Assembly: GCA_002430605.1 (NCBI GenBank)
Contig: DJBY01000007.1
Span: 1 to 5,512 of the forward strand
Direction: 5' to 3'
DNA from: Opitutia bacterium UBA5964
GTDB lineage: Bacteria > Verrucomicrobiota > Verrucomicrobiia > Opitutales > Coraliomargaritaceae
DNA: 5,512 bases
This document shows positions 1 through 5,512 of the stretch, in pieces; the stretch's first letter is position 1, and each line of letters starts with the position of its first letter. Both the position numbers and the translations under genes were made by a program. The notes below the pieces were generated by a model that was given only the letters and a program-made list of their open reading frames with translations, had not been told where the DNA came from and made no database searches.

Positions 1-18
1 CACTAAAAATAGCGAAGA

Positions 19-48
19 ACCATAATTTTTATCCTAAATTCATGTCAA
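19..48 (-). promoter_or_regulatory. Candidate divergent promoter reading off the left edge
   Basis: On the - strand a perfect TTGACA (43-48) is followed after 18 bases by TATGGT (19-24, four of six matches to TATAAT). It would drive a gene leftward beyond position 1, which is not in the window. It lies only 9 bases from the + strand TATAAT, so the two would be back to back and could share a regulator. Such matches arise by chance in AT-rich DNA. Confidence 0.3.
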
Positions 49-57
49 ACAATGGCT

Positions 58-63
58 TATAAT
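58..63 (+). promoter_or_regulatory. Candidate -10 element for the xth-thiL-tsaE run
   Basis: A perfect TATAAT lies about 100 bases before the xth start in AT-rich sequence. Transcription would begin near position 70 and leave a leader of about 90 bases. No good -35 sits at 16-18 bases spacing (TAAATT at 35-40 is poor), and the upstream TG is misplaced for an extended -10, so this remains a candidate. Confidence 0.33.
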
Positions 64-132
64 TATCAACGAGTGATTGAACAGATCCGATCGTATTAAC
101 CCTGCACATCGCGCAGACTTACATTTACATCC

Positions 133-143
133 GAGTAATACTC
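133..143. repeat. Small inverted repeat in the xth leader
   Basis: GAGTA-A-TACTC is a perfect 5-base inverted repeat around a single central base, ending 16 bases before the xth ATG. The one-base centre makes it a poor RNA hairpin, so if it has a role it is more likely a short protein-binding site. At this length chance is a real explanation. Confidence 0.25.
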
Positions 144-159
144 CTTATTAAAATTATCT

Positions 160-945
160 ATGTCTCCACATAAACTTATTTCTTGGAACGTTAATGGCCT
201 ACGTGCTGCGATCAAGAAGGGCTTCGAATCCTTCCTCGACAGTGAACAGCCGGATGTCATCTGCTTACAAGAGACCAAGATTTCTCAAGATCTAGTCGAT
301 GGTTTTGCATTTGTGGGCTATCCACATGCCTATTGGAACTGCGCGACCAAGAAAGGCTACTCGGGCACTGCGATCATCAGTAAGAAGGCACCCCTCTCAG
401 TTCAGCTCGGTATGGGAATAGAGAAGCACGATGACGAGGGCCGCGTGATTACCGCCGAATTTCAAGACTATTTCCTAGTAACCGTCTATACGCCGAACGC
501 GCAAAACCACGACGAGAACAAACGCCCGAAGCGCCTCGATTATCGTACTAAAGAATGGGACGTCGATTTCCTCGCTCACTGCCAAGCACTCGAATTGCAA
601 AAGCCAGTCATCTTCTGCGGTGATCTCAATGTCGCTCATGCCGAAATCGACCTGACCAATCCGCAGCCGAATAAGAAGAATGCTGGCTTCACCGATGAAG
701 AACGTGCCCGCTTCGATGCGATCCTTGAGGCAGGCTTCGTTGATAGCTTCAGGCAGCTCTATCCTAACGCCACCGAACGTTATAGTTGGTGGTCTTATCG
801 CGCAGCGGCTCGCTCGCGAAATATCGGCTGGCGACTGGACTATTTCTGCGTCTCCGCAGCGCTGAGTTCGCAGATTGAAGATGCCCAAATATTAGATCAA
901 ATCGAAGGCTCCGATCACTGCCCTGTCGCGTTGATTTTACGATAA
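160..945 (+). CDS. xth: Exodeoxyribonuclease III / AP endonuclease (ExoA-APE1-like)
   Basis: Cytoplasmic Mg-dependent base-excision repair enzyme. Family members cut the DNA backbone 5' of abasic sites, and many also have 3'-phosphodiesterase or 3'-5' exonuclease activity. The 261-residue protein is full length and shows the whole endonuclease/exonuclease/phosphatase fold signature: SWNVNGLRA (8-16, with Asn10), LQETK (36-40, metal ligand Glu38), GYSGTAI (66-72), VYTPNAQ (109-115, Tyr110), GDLNVAH (154-160, Asp155 and Asn157), RYSWWSYR (207-214), GWRLDYF (223-229, Asp227) and the terminal GSDHCPV (250-256, Asp252 and His253). All expected catalytic positions are present. The SWWSYR...[10 protein letters not shown] block looks closer to Bacillus ExoA and human APE1 than to E. 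coli ExoIII; that is from memory, not alignment. The start is the first ATG after an in-frame TAA at 136-138. No Shine-Dalgarno is visible before it (AT-rich ttattaaaattatct). It is first in a + strand run, with thiL starting 8 bases after its stop. Confidence 0.96.
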   Translation: MSPHKLISWNVNGLRAAIKKGFESFLDSEQPDVICLQETKISQDLVDGFAFVGYPHAYWNCATKKGYSGTAIISKKAPLSVQLGMGIEKHDDEGRVITAEFQDYFLVTVYTPNAQNHDENKRPKRLDYRTKEWDVDFLAHCQALELQKPVIFCGDLNVAHAEIDLTNPQPNKKNAGFTDEERARFDAILEAGFVDSFRQLYPNATERYSWWSYRAAARSRNIGWRLDYFCVSAALSSQIEDAQILDQIEGSDHCPVALILR

Positions 946-953
946 GTTGCAAG

Positions 954-1931
954 ATGGTACCCTTTACGCATAATTCTGCCGACAGTGTTGCGCACCTTGG
1001 CGAAGTCGCACTGATTCAACAGATTGGCATATGGTTGGGGCCTGTGAGCCCCGCCTCGCCTTACGGCATCGGTGACGACTGCGCGGTACTTGAGCCGATC
1101 AATAGTGGACAACAGATACTGACCGTCGACAGCGTCAGTTATGGACAACACTTTGATGCCAGCGTGTCTCCCGAAGATGCGGGTGCTAAGTTGGTCAAAC
1201 GTAACCTTAGCGACATTGCTGCGATGGGAGGCACACCTGGTTCAGCGGTGCTCGCCCTACTCTGCGGGCCGGATATATGCACTCAATGGTTAGAGCGCTT
1301 TTTTACTGGGATCCGCCAGTGCTGTGAGCACTACAAAATCAGCCTGGTGGGCGGCGACATTAGCAGCCTCGCACAGGGTAATTTCTCGGCGGTATTAACG
1401 TTAACTGGCCAAGCGTTGAGCCCGAAGTTGCGTAGCACTGCCAAGTGCGGTGACTACATCTACGTAACTGGTAGCCTCGGCGGAAGCATCTTGGGTAAGC
1501 ATTATCAATTTCAACCGCGCCTAGCCGAAGGCCAATGGCTAGCGCAGCATCGCGACTGCAGTGCGCAAATGGATTTAACTGACGGCTTGGTGAAAGACCT
1601 AAAATCCTTGTTGCCGCCAGCTACGCATGCAGCACTTGACCTAGACGCACTGCCAATCGCTCCAGCAGCGTACACGCTGGCCAAAACCTCGGGCCACAGC
1701 GCTTTGCAGCATGCCTGCTGCGATGGCGAGGACTACGAACTGGTCTTCACATTAGACATGCAAGCAAACCGCCGTGCATTCGAAACGCAATGGTCAGCAC
1801 AGTTTCCTGACACCGAGTTACAGCACATCGGCAGCATTCGCCCATCATCCACCGGCGGACAATTAATCGACTCAGCAACAAACACAGCCTTGCCATGGTC
1901 GCATGGTTTTGAGCATTTGAGAATTCCATGA
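954..1931 (+). CDS. thiL: Thiamine-monophosphate kinase
   Basis: Phosphorylates thiamine monophosphate with ATP to give thiamine diphosphate, the last step of cofactor synthesis; cytoplasmic. The 325-residue length is normal for ThiL. The PurM/ThiL fold signatures appear in order: GIGDDCAVL (38-46, Mg-binding acidic pair), TVDSV (57-61, the family's usual STD-type strand), NLSDIAAMG (84-92), LVGGDI (131-136), [12 protein letters not shown] (166-177), MDLTDGL (206-212) and DGEDYELVF (257-265). Phrases such as [27 protein letters not shown] and [12 protein letters not shown] recall Verrucomicrobiota homologues and are the main taxonomic clue. The N-terminus runs about 15 residues before the usual GE..LI opening. 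No in-frame alternative start lies between, so ATG 954 is the likely start although no good Shine-Dalgarno precedes it. It follows xth by 8 bases and its TGA stop shares the ATGA of the tsaE start, implying one transcript and translational coupling. The window shows no TPP riboswitch ahead of this run, so thiamine control is not evident. Confidence 0.96.
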   Translation: MVPFTHNSADSVAHLGEVALIQQIGIWLGPVSPASPYGIGDDCAVLEPINSGQQILTVDSVSYGQHFDASVSPEDAGAKLVKRNLSDIAAMGGTPGSAVLALLCGPDICTQWLERFFTGIRQCCEHYKISLVGGDISSLAQGNFSAVLTLTGQALSPKLRSTAKCGDYIYVTGSLGGSILGKHYQFQPRLAEGQWLAQHRDCSAQMDLTDGLVKDLKSLLPPATHAALDLDALPIAPAAYTLAKTSGHSALQHACCDGEDYELVFTLDMQANRRAFETQWSAQFPDTELQHIGSIRPSSTGGQLIDSATNTALPWSHGFEHLRIP

Positions 1932-2377
1932 GCAGCACCGACGCAGATCTCCTTCAACAACTCCGCCAAGGTATCGTCACAACCTGCGCCGCAGAGACCG
2001 AACGAATTGCTGGTGCGTTCGCAATGTTCGTGCCCGAGGATCAGGTACTCGCCTTTCATGGCGACCTCGGCGCGGGCAAGACCACCTTCATTCGCGGCTT
2101 AGCCCGCGCATGGAATATCATCGAGCCCGTCACGAGTCCGACTTTCAATTTATATACGCTCTACCAAGGTAGCCGCCAGCTTGTGCATCTCGATGCGTAT
2201 CGTCTTGCCTCTGGCGCTGATCTAGACGCACTGATGATCGCCGACTTTCTCGCCCCACCATGGTGCCTGGCGGTCGAATGGCCCGAACGTATCACCGACT
2301 GCTTACCCGACGATGCATGGCATCTTTATCTCGATATCGATGCCGATACTGCGCACCGCATTCGTCTCGGCGCTTAA
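1928..2377 (+). CDS. tsaE: tRNA threonylcarbamoyladenosine biosynthesis ATPase TsaE
   Basis: P-loop ATPase that works with TsaD and TsaB to load threonylcarbamoyl onto A37 of ANN-decoding tRNAs (t6A); cytoplasmic. The 149 residues match the small TsaE family. Visible features are a Thr/Glu-rich opening ([11 protein letters not shown], 18-28), Walker [11 protein letters not shown] (45-54, Lys51), the nucleotide-sensing loop TSPTFNL (69-75), the Walker-B-like HLDAYRL (87-93, Asp89) and the family's EWPERI (117-122, Glu117 and Trp118). All hallmark motifs are intact. The ATG overlaps the thiL stop by 4 bases (ATGA). The only Shine-Dalgarno candidate is a weak TGAGA ending about 5 bases before the ATG, so termination-reinitiation from thiL probably drives its translation. 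The partners TsaB, TsaC and TsaD are not in the window. The gene ends 2 bases from the stop of the convergent transglutaminase gene, leaving no room for a private terminator; any termination must occur inside the neighbour. Confidence 0.96.
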   Translation: MSSTDADLLQQLRQGIVTTCAAETERIAGAFAMFVPEDQVLAFHGDLGAGKTTFIRGLARAWNIIEPVTSPTFNLYTLYQGSRQLVHLDAYRLASGADLDALMIADFLAPPWCLAVEWPERITDCLPDDAWHLYLDIDADTAHRIRLGA

Positions 2378-2379
2378 AT

Positions 2380-4605
2380 TCAAGAGCGATTACGTAAGAT
2401 CCGCTTCGCCATGGCGAAGACTGGTTTCGCCACTTCCATGGTAACGGCTGGTCCGAAGCGCACTGCTTCCAACTCTTTAAGTGCATCTCGTAGCGTATTC
2501 ATGCGCGGATCATTCAGATCCAACTCAGCCATTTGCTTCTGCACGCGATTCAAGAGGCGTGCAGCCATCTTACGAATTGGATCCAGTCCTTGTGGCCGCC
2601 TCAACAGACGCAATAAGAGATGCTGCCATTGAAACCGTGTGCGCCAAAAACAGAACATAGCCACGCAAAGACCCAGCAACACGCCGCCGCTAACGAAACT
2701 GCCGCGAGTGAATGGGCGCTGGATCCAGTCGATTAGGGAGGCCCTTATCTCCTTAAATTGAGCAGACAGCGCCTTCAATAATTTATCACCTAGATCGATC
2801 ATCGACGTTGCCAATTCAACCTGATCTTTTTGGTCAAAATTCACAATCCGCCGATACCATTGCATACGTAAACTATCAACCCATGCGCTCATGCCGGTTT
2901 CTATTTCAAAACTAGCGGGCAAGGACAGATCGGGATTATTTGGGCTCGAGCCTGGAGTGGGATCGACGCGCAGCCACTCGCGCGCCTGCGCATCATAAAT
3001 TTCGACCCATGCGTGGGCATCGCTGTTGCGAACGACAAAGAAGTCTTCGACCGCATTCCAACCGCCACCAACAAACCCGACTACCATGCGTGCCGGATAG
3101 CCTGCATCTCTTGCCAATAGAACAAACGCGCCGGCAAATAGTTCGCAGTGTCCCGCGTCCCCCTCTGTCAACCAAGCAACCACTGGGTCCTGAGTTTCAT
3201 TCGTGCCATTCGGCGTTAATGAATACCTAAAATTCCCCCTCAAATGATTCGTCACCAACTGACTGTACTCCGCAACTGAGAGACTCGCAGATTCACCGAC
3301 TAAGTTACGATTACATTGAGTTAGGCGTGCCCGATCTTGTGGATTTACGTTCAGCTCCAAAGTAGTCAGTGGGTATCGAATCAAGTCTTCGTCCTCCATT
3401 TCGGAACCGATCGAGAAGTCAAGGAACGCTTGATTTTCTGCTGCAGACGCGGGCGCTCGAACATCCCACTGTAAATCCTCCACTTGATAGGAAACGGCAC
3501 TTTGCGGCACCACATCGAGTCCGACCACATGCAGGTCGGGCAAGAGCACTGTATCCTGATGCGTCGGAAAACGCATGGACTGAAATGCACCTGGCAACGG
3601 CAAATACTGACTTACACCGCCTTCGAAATAAAAGGTCCATAGTTGCGACTTGCGCTGTTGTAATGGCACCTGCCAATCCGCCCAACCCGATATTGAGCGC
3701 AAACGTTCTTGTCGGCGAAATTCGCGCGTTTGAGGTGATAGGCGAAACTCACCGCCATGATATTGATCCAGTATTAAAATACGCCAATACGGCGTCGAAC
3801 TGATTGCCTGCAGACTAGGTGCATCCACTCGCAGTGCGATGCTGTGGTCTTCAGTAATTTCTGAGACTGAACCAAGTTTAACGACGTCACTAAATCCGGA
3901 TTTAGGTTCCGCCTGAAGCTGCATGAAAGGAATTACCTGCTCCAAATTAAAGCGCGGGATTAATACAAAGAGAGCGGTCGAGGCACTGACCACAAAAGCA
4001 AATAACAGCGCCCCCCATGCTAACACGCGAATATCAACCACCCACCAAACACGTCTGATTAATCGCCCCCAGCTAAACTGTTTCCAATCTGGCAGATAGC
4101 GCGCTCCCTCAGGGCCACGGTCCAGCAGGCAGATTACAAATAACAACGCCATCGCAATCGGCGTGAACAATAAAATCTGAACCGCAAACAGAAGCGACAC
4201 CGTGAGTGCGCCTGAGACCACCACACTAAACAGGCACAACAGAACCAGTTGTAGATCTTCGCGTCGAGTGCGTGGTGCAAGCGCCCTGTAGGCCAATAAC
4301 AGTGTCACCATTCGCATCAAGGGTGGGAAGAAATTGATAAACCCGAATCCAAAGTCCACCAATACCACCACCAGCATAACAGGCGCAGCGAAGCGCCAAA
4401 ACACTGGCGGGATCGCAGCGACCCATTGAGGTTTGATGAGTGCCGCAAAGACTGCAACAATACCAAAGGTAAGGTGAAAGCCGCTGTTTAAGTCTAATGA
4501 GCCCAACGCCCATAAGGACAACAAGGTTAAGATGCCCCCAAGTAGCCACTTGAGCTCGTGTAGTTCCTCAATCGTTAGTCTGGCCTGCTTGATTCGCTTC
4601 GACAT
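2380..4605 (-). CDS. TgpA-like membrane transglutaminase (DUF3488 + transglutaminase core)
   Basis: Inner-membrane protein of 741 residues with a papain-like transglutaminase core; the substrate is unknown. Several hydrophobic segments lie in the first 220 residues (about 20-36, 43-58, 72-93, 118-137, 140-160, 193-217), matching the DUF3488 region. A long, probably periplasmic part follows, roughly 220-637, with no clear domain until the transglutaminase core near 445-555. Its triad is visible: Cys487 in [22 protein letters not shown], His531 in [10 protein letters not shown] and Asp548 in RVDPTPG. Another membrane helix (about 639-655) leads to an 85-residue basic, helical, probably cytoplasmic tail where relatives often carry DUF4129; only a vague resemblance (ELEAVRFGP) remains. 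ATG 4605 lies 38 bases inside the end of the DUF58 gene, and a modest GTGGA sits 10 bases before it, so the two are probably translationally coupled. In Pseudomonas aeruginosa the homologue TgpA is reported as essential for viability, but its target is not settled. The fold and family are secure; the enzyme's actual reaction is not. Confidence 0.93.
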   Translation of the reverse strand: MSKRIKQARLTIEELHELKWLLGGILTLLSLWALGSLDLNSGFHLTFGIVAVFAALIKPQWVAAIPPVFWRFAAPVMLVVVLVDFGFGFINFFPPLMRMVTLLLAYRALAPRTRREDLQLVLLCLFSVVVSGALTVSLLFAVQILLFTPIAMALLFVICLLDRGPEGARYLPDWKQFSWGRLIRRVWWVVDIRVLAWGALLFAFVVSASTALFVLIPRFNLEQVIPFMQLQAEPKSGFSDVVKLGSVSEITEDHSIALRVDAPSLQAISSTPYWRILILDQYHGGEFRLSPQTREFRRQERLRSISGWADWQVPLQQRKSQLWTFYFEGGVSQYLPLPGAFQSMRFPTHQDTVLLPDLHVVGLDVVPQSAVSYQVEDLQWDVRAPASAAENQAFLDFSIGSEMEDEDLIRYPLTTLELNVNPQDRARLTQCNRNLVGESASLSVAEYSQLVTNHLRGNFRYSLTPNGTNETQDPVVAWLTEGDAGHCELFAGAFVLLARDAGYPARMVVGFVGGGWNAVEDFFVVRNSDAHAWVEIYDAQAREWLRVDPTPGSSPNNPDLSLPASFEIETGMSAWVDSLRMQWYRRIVNFDQKDQVELATSMIDLGDKLLKALSAQFKEIRASLIDWIQRPFTRGSFVSGGVLLGLCVAMFCFWRTRFQWQHLLLRLLRRPQGLDPIRKMAARLLNRVQKQMAELDLNDPRMNTLRDALKELEAVRFGPAVTMEVAKPVFAMAKRILRNRS
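2404..2432. repeat. Alternating inverted repeats at the convergent gene junction
   Basis: CTTCGCCATGGCGAAG (2404-2419) is a perfect 16-base palindrome. Its right arm TGGCGAA (2412-2418) can also pair with TTCGCCA (2426-2432) across a 7-base loop. The same arm therefore takes part in two mutually exclusive structures. The cluster begins 27 bases past the tsaE stop and lies within the last codons of the convergent transglutaminase gene (around AMAKRI). Neither strand has a T run after it, so it is not a classic intrinsic terminator. It could still stall polymerase, protect the tsaE mRNA 3' end, or simply reflect coding constraint. The pairing is certain; the function is not. Confidence 0.45.
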
Positions 4606-5512
4606 AAATCGCTATTCCACTCTCCCCGCATGGTCGAAAAGTTAATCGGTTTGTACGCACGTATGACTTAGGCTCCATTAATTGCTCTTGCCGCTCGAGT
4701 CGTGCCAATTGATCAAAAAAGTCATGTAGCTCGTGGATATTACGCACGGGCATCGCATCGGAACCGCCAATCGCCACGGACTCTAAACGACCCAAGTGAA
4801 AAAGGTCGTCCGCAAGTGAGCAAGCCAATGAGCATAACGCTTCAAACTGTCTAGGACTCCACCGCGCCGCATCCGGATCAAGTTGAAGGTGGTAGCCACT
4901 CTCCCCTTCTTGAGCGAGTTGGCGGATCATCAGTCGCCGCATACGCGCCGTAGCTTTCCAATGGACCAGTCGCGGCGGATCACCACGCACATACGGTCGG
5001 ATATTGAGTAGATCATTGCCCAATCCAGCGTTCTTACGTGAGCTTCCCGCAGAGATACGCTGACCGCCAGGAGCAGCCTGAAAGCTATAATCAATCCGCG
5101 CAGGCCAGACTAGTACAGATGTCTCCGAATCACTGCCGACTGTCTTTTCCAAGAAACCAAAAGGAAACTGCGATTGTACGCCGGATAGACGTAATTGAAA
5201 ACAGCCACGCAGCAGCGGCACGAAGGTCCATTCCAACTTGCACGATTCGCCAGCACTCAGCGCCTGATGCATATAAAGTTTTTCCGTCGCTCCGGTCACC
5301 CCTGTTTCCACTCTAAAGCAAATAGCCATCGATGGTAAAAATACTTTCTCATTCACTAAATCCACTTCTGCCATGCCAACTTCGCCAGCTTTCAGGTGTG
5401 CCGGTGCGCGCAGCTGCCACTGTAATTTTCTAAAATTAAACCACGACAATATACCGCTCAGGACTAAACTACTGAGTAGTAGCGAGAGTGTCAGAAAGAG
5501 AATATTACTAGA
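4568..5512 (-). CDS. DUF58 family protein, 5' end cut by window edge
   Basis: Partial gene; the reading frame stays open from its stop to position 5512. A TTG at 5449 could be taken as the start, giving 293 residues. However, the 21 codons before it are stop-free and encode a hydrophobic stretch (SNILFLTLSLLLSSLVLSGI) that looks like the second N-terminal membrane helix usual in DUF58 proteins, so the true start lies beyond the window. Numbered from that TTG, a beta-rich region (about 10-120) precedes the family hallmark at 151-169, with RPYVRGD, RLVHWKATAR and a following Glu181; it is encoded near 4943-4999. A von Willebrand-A-like half follows. Where a MIDAS would read DxSxS it has DPDAA (191-195), so metal binding there is doubtful, as in many DUF58 proteins. 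The 3' end overlaps the transglutaminase start by 38 bases. DUF58 genes usually sit after a MoxR AAA+ ATPase, which is expected just off the right edge. The molecular function is unknown; a role in envelope or complex assembly is inference. Confidence 0.93.
   Translation of the reverse strand, partial: SSNILFLTLSLLLSSLVLSGILSWFNFRKLQWQLRAPAHLKAGEVGMAEVDLVNEKVFLPSMAICFRVETGVTGATEKLYMHQALSAGESCKLEWTFVPLLRGCFQLRLSGVQSQFPFGFLEKTVGSDSETSVLVWPARIDYSFQAAPGGQRISAGSSRKNAGLGNDLLNIRPYVRGDPPRLVHWKATARMRRLMIRQLAQEGESGYHLQLDPDAARWSPRQFEALCSLACSLADDLFHLGRLESVAIGGSDAMPVRNIHELHDFFDQLARLERQEQLMEPKSYVRTNRLTFRPCGESGIAIYVEANQAGQTND

Noticed and set aside
1..159. A possible TPP riboswitch or other structured leader upstream of the thiL-containing run.
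   Set aside because: I could not find the conserved THI-box segments (such as CUGAGA), and thiL is second in the run. No convincing structured RNA is visible.
475..888. A 137-codon open frame on the - strand inside xth.
   Set aside because: It overlaps essential catalytic codons of a complete AP endonuclease gene and resembles no family.
1517..1545. An inverted repeat in thiL: CTAGCC (1521-1526) and GGCTAG (1537-1542), extendable by GCG/CGC with one bulge.
   Set aside because: It lies mid-gene in conserved codons ([10 protein letters not shown]) with no boundary or regulatory context, so it is most likely coding coincidence.
1733..2059. A 108-codon - strand frame across the thiL-tsaE junction.
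   Set aside because: It is antisense to two intact, well-recognised genes, with a Cys-rich random-looking composition and no ribosome site.
2378..2403. An intrinsic terminator for tsaE in the gap before the convergent gene.
   Set aside because: The gap is only 2 bases, and the nearest hairpins (2404-2432) are not followed by a T run on either strand.
3369..3803. A 144-codon open frame on the + strand opposite the transglutaminase gene.
   Set aside because: It has no recognisable motifs and an Arg/Pro/His-rich composition. It lies fully antisense to a gene with clear domain evidence, so it is a shadow frame.

Overview
The window reads as ordinary core bacterial chromosome. It is densely packed, with five protein genes in two convergent blocks. 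The wording of the ThiL protein ([39 protein letters not shown]) matches my memory of ThiL from Verrucomicrobiota, particularly the Opitutae/Puniceicoccales side. The base composition looks moderate, and clear Shine-Dalgarno sequences are mostly absent. I therefore suggest a verrucomicrobial source, with moderate confidence and no search behind it. I see no phage, IS, CRISPR, tRNA or rRNA signal.

Layout. Positions 1-159 are noncoding as far as I can see. They are AT-rich and carry a consensus TATAAT on the + strand and a consensus TTGACA on the - strand, so this may be a shared divergent control region. Positions 160-2377 (+ strand) hold a tight three-gene run: an ExoIII/ExoA-family AP endonuclease (xth), thiamine-monophosphate kinase (thiL, 8 bases later) and the t6A tRNA-modification ATPase TsaE (tsaE, start overlapping the thiL stop as ATGA). 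Positions 2380-5512 (- strand) hold a DUF58 protein, cut by the right window edge, followed by a 741-residue TgpA-like membrane transglutaminase whose start overlaps the DUF58 gene by 38 bases. The two blocks meet tail to tail with only 2 bases between stop codons. A cluster of alternating inverted repeats lies just inside the 3' end of the transglutaminase gene.

How the genes work together. The + strand run combines DNA base-excision repair, cofactor (thiamine diphosphate) synthesis and universal tRNA modification. These functions are not metabolically linked, so co-transcription is probably housekeeping packing. The - strand pair is part of the recurrent MoxR ATPase - DUF58 - transglutaminase module. 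In that module a MoxR AAA+ ATPase is expected just upstream of DUF58, here beyond position 5512. The module's substrate is generally unknown, and this pair is the least understood biology in the window. Nothing here clearly amounts to a new system.
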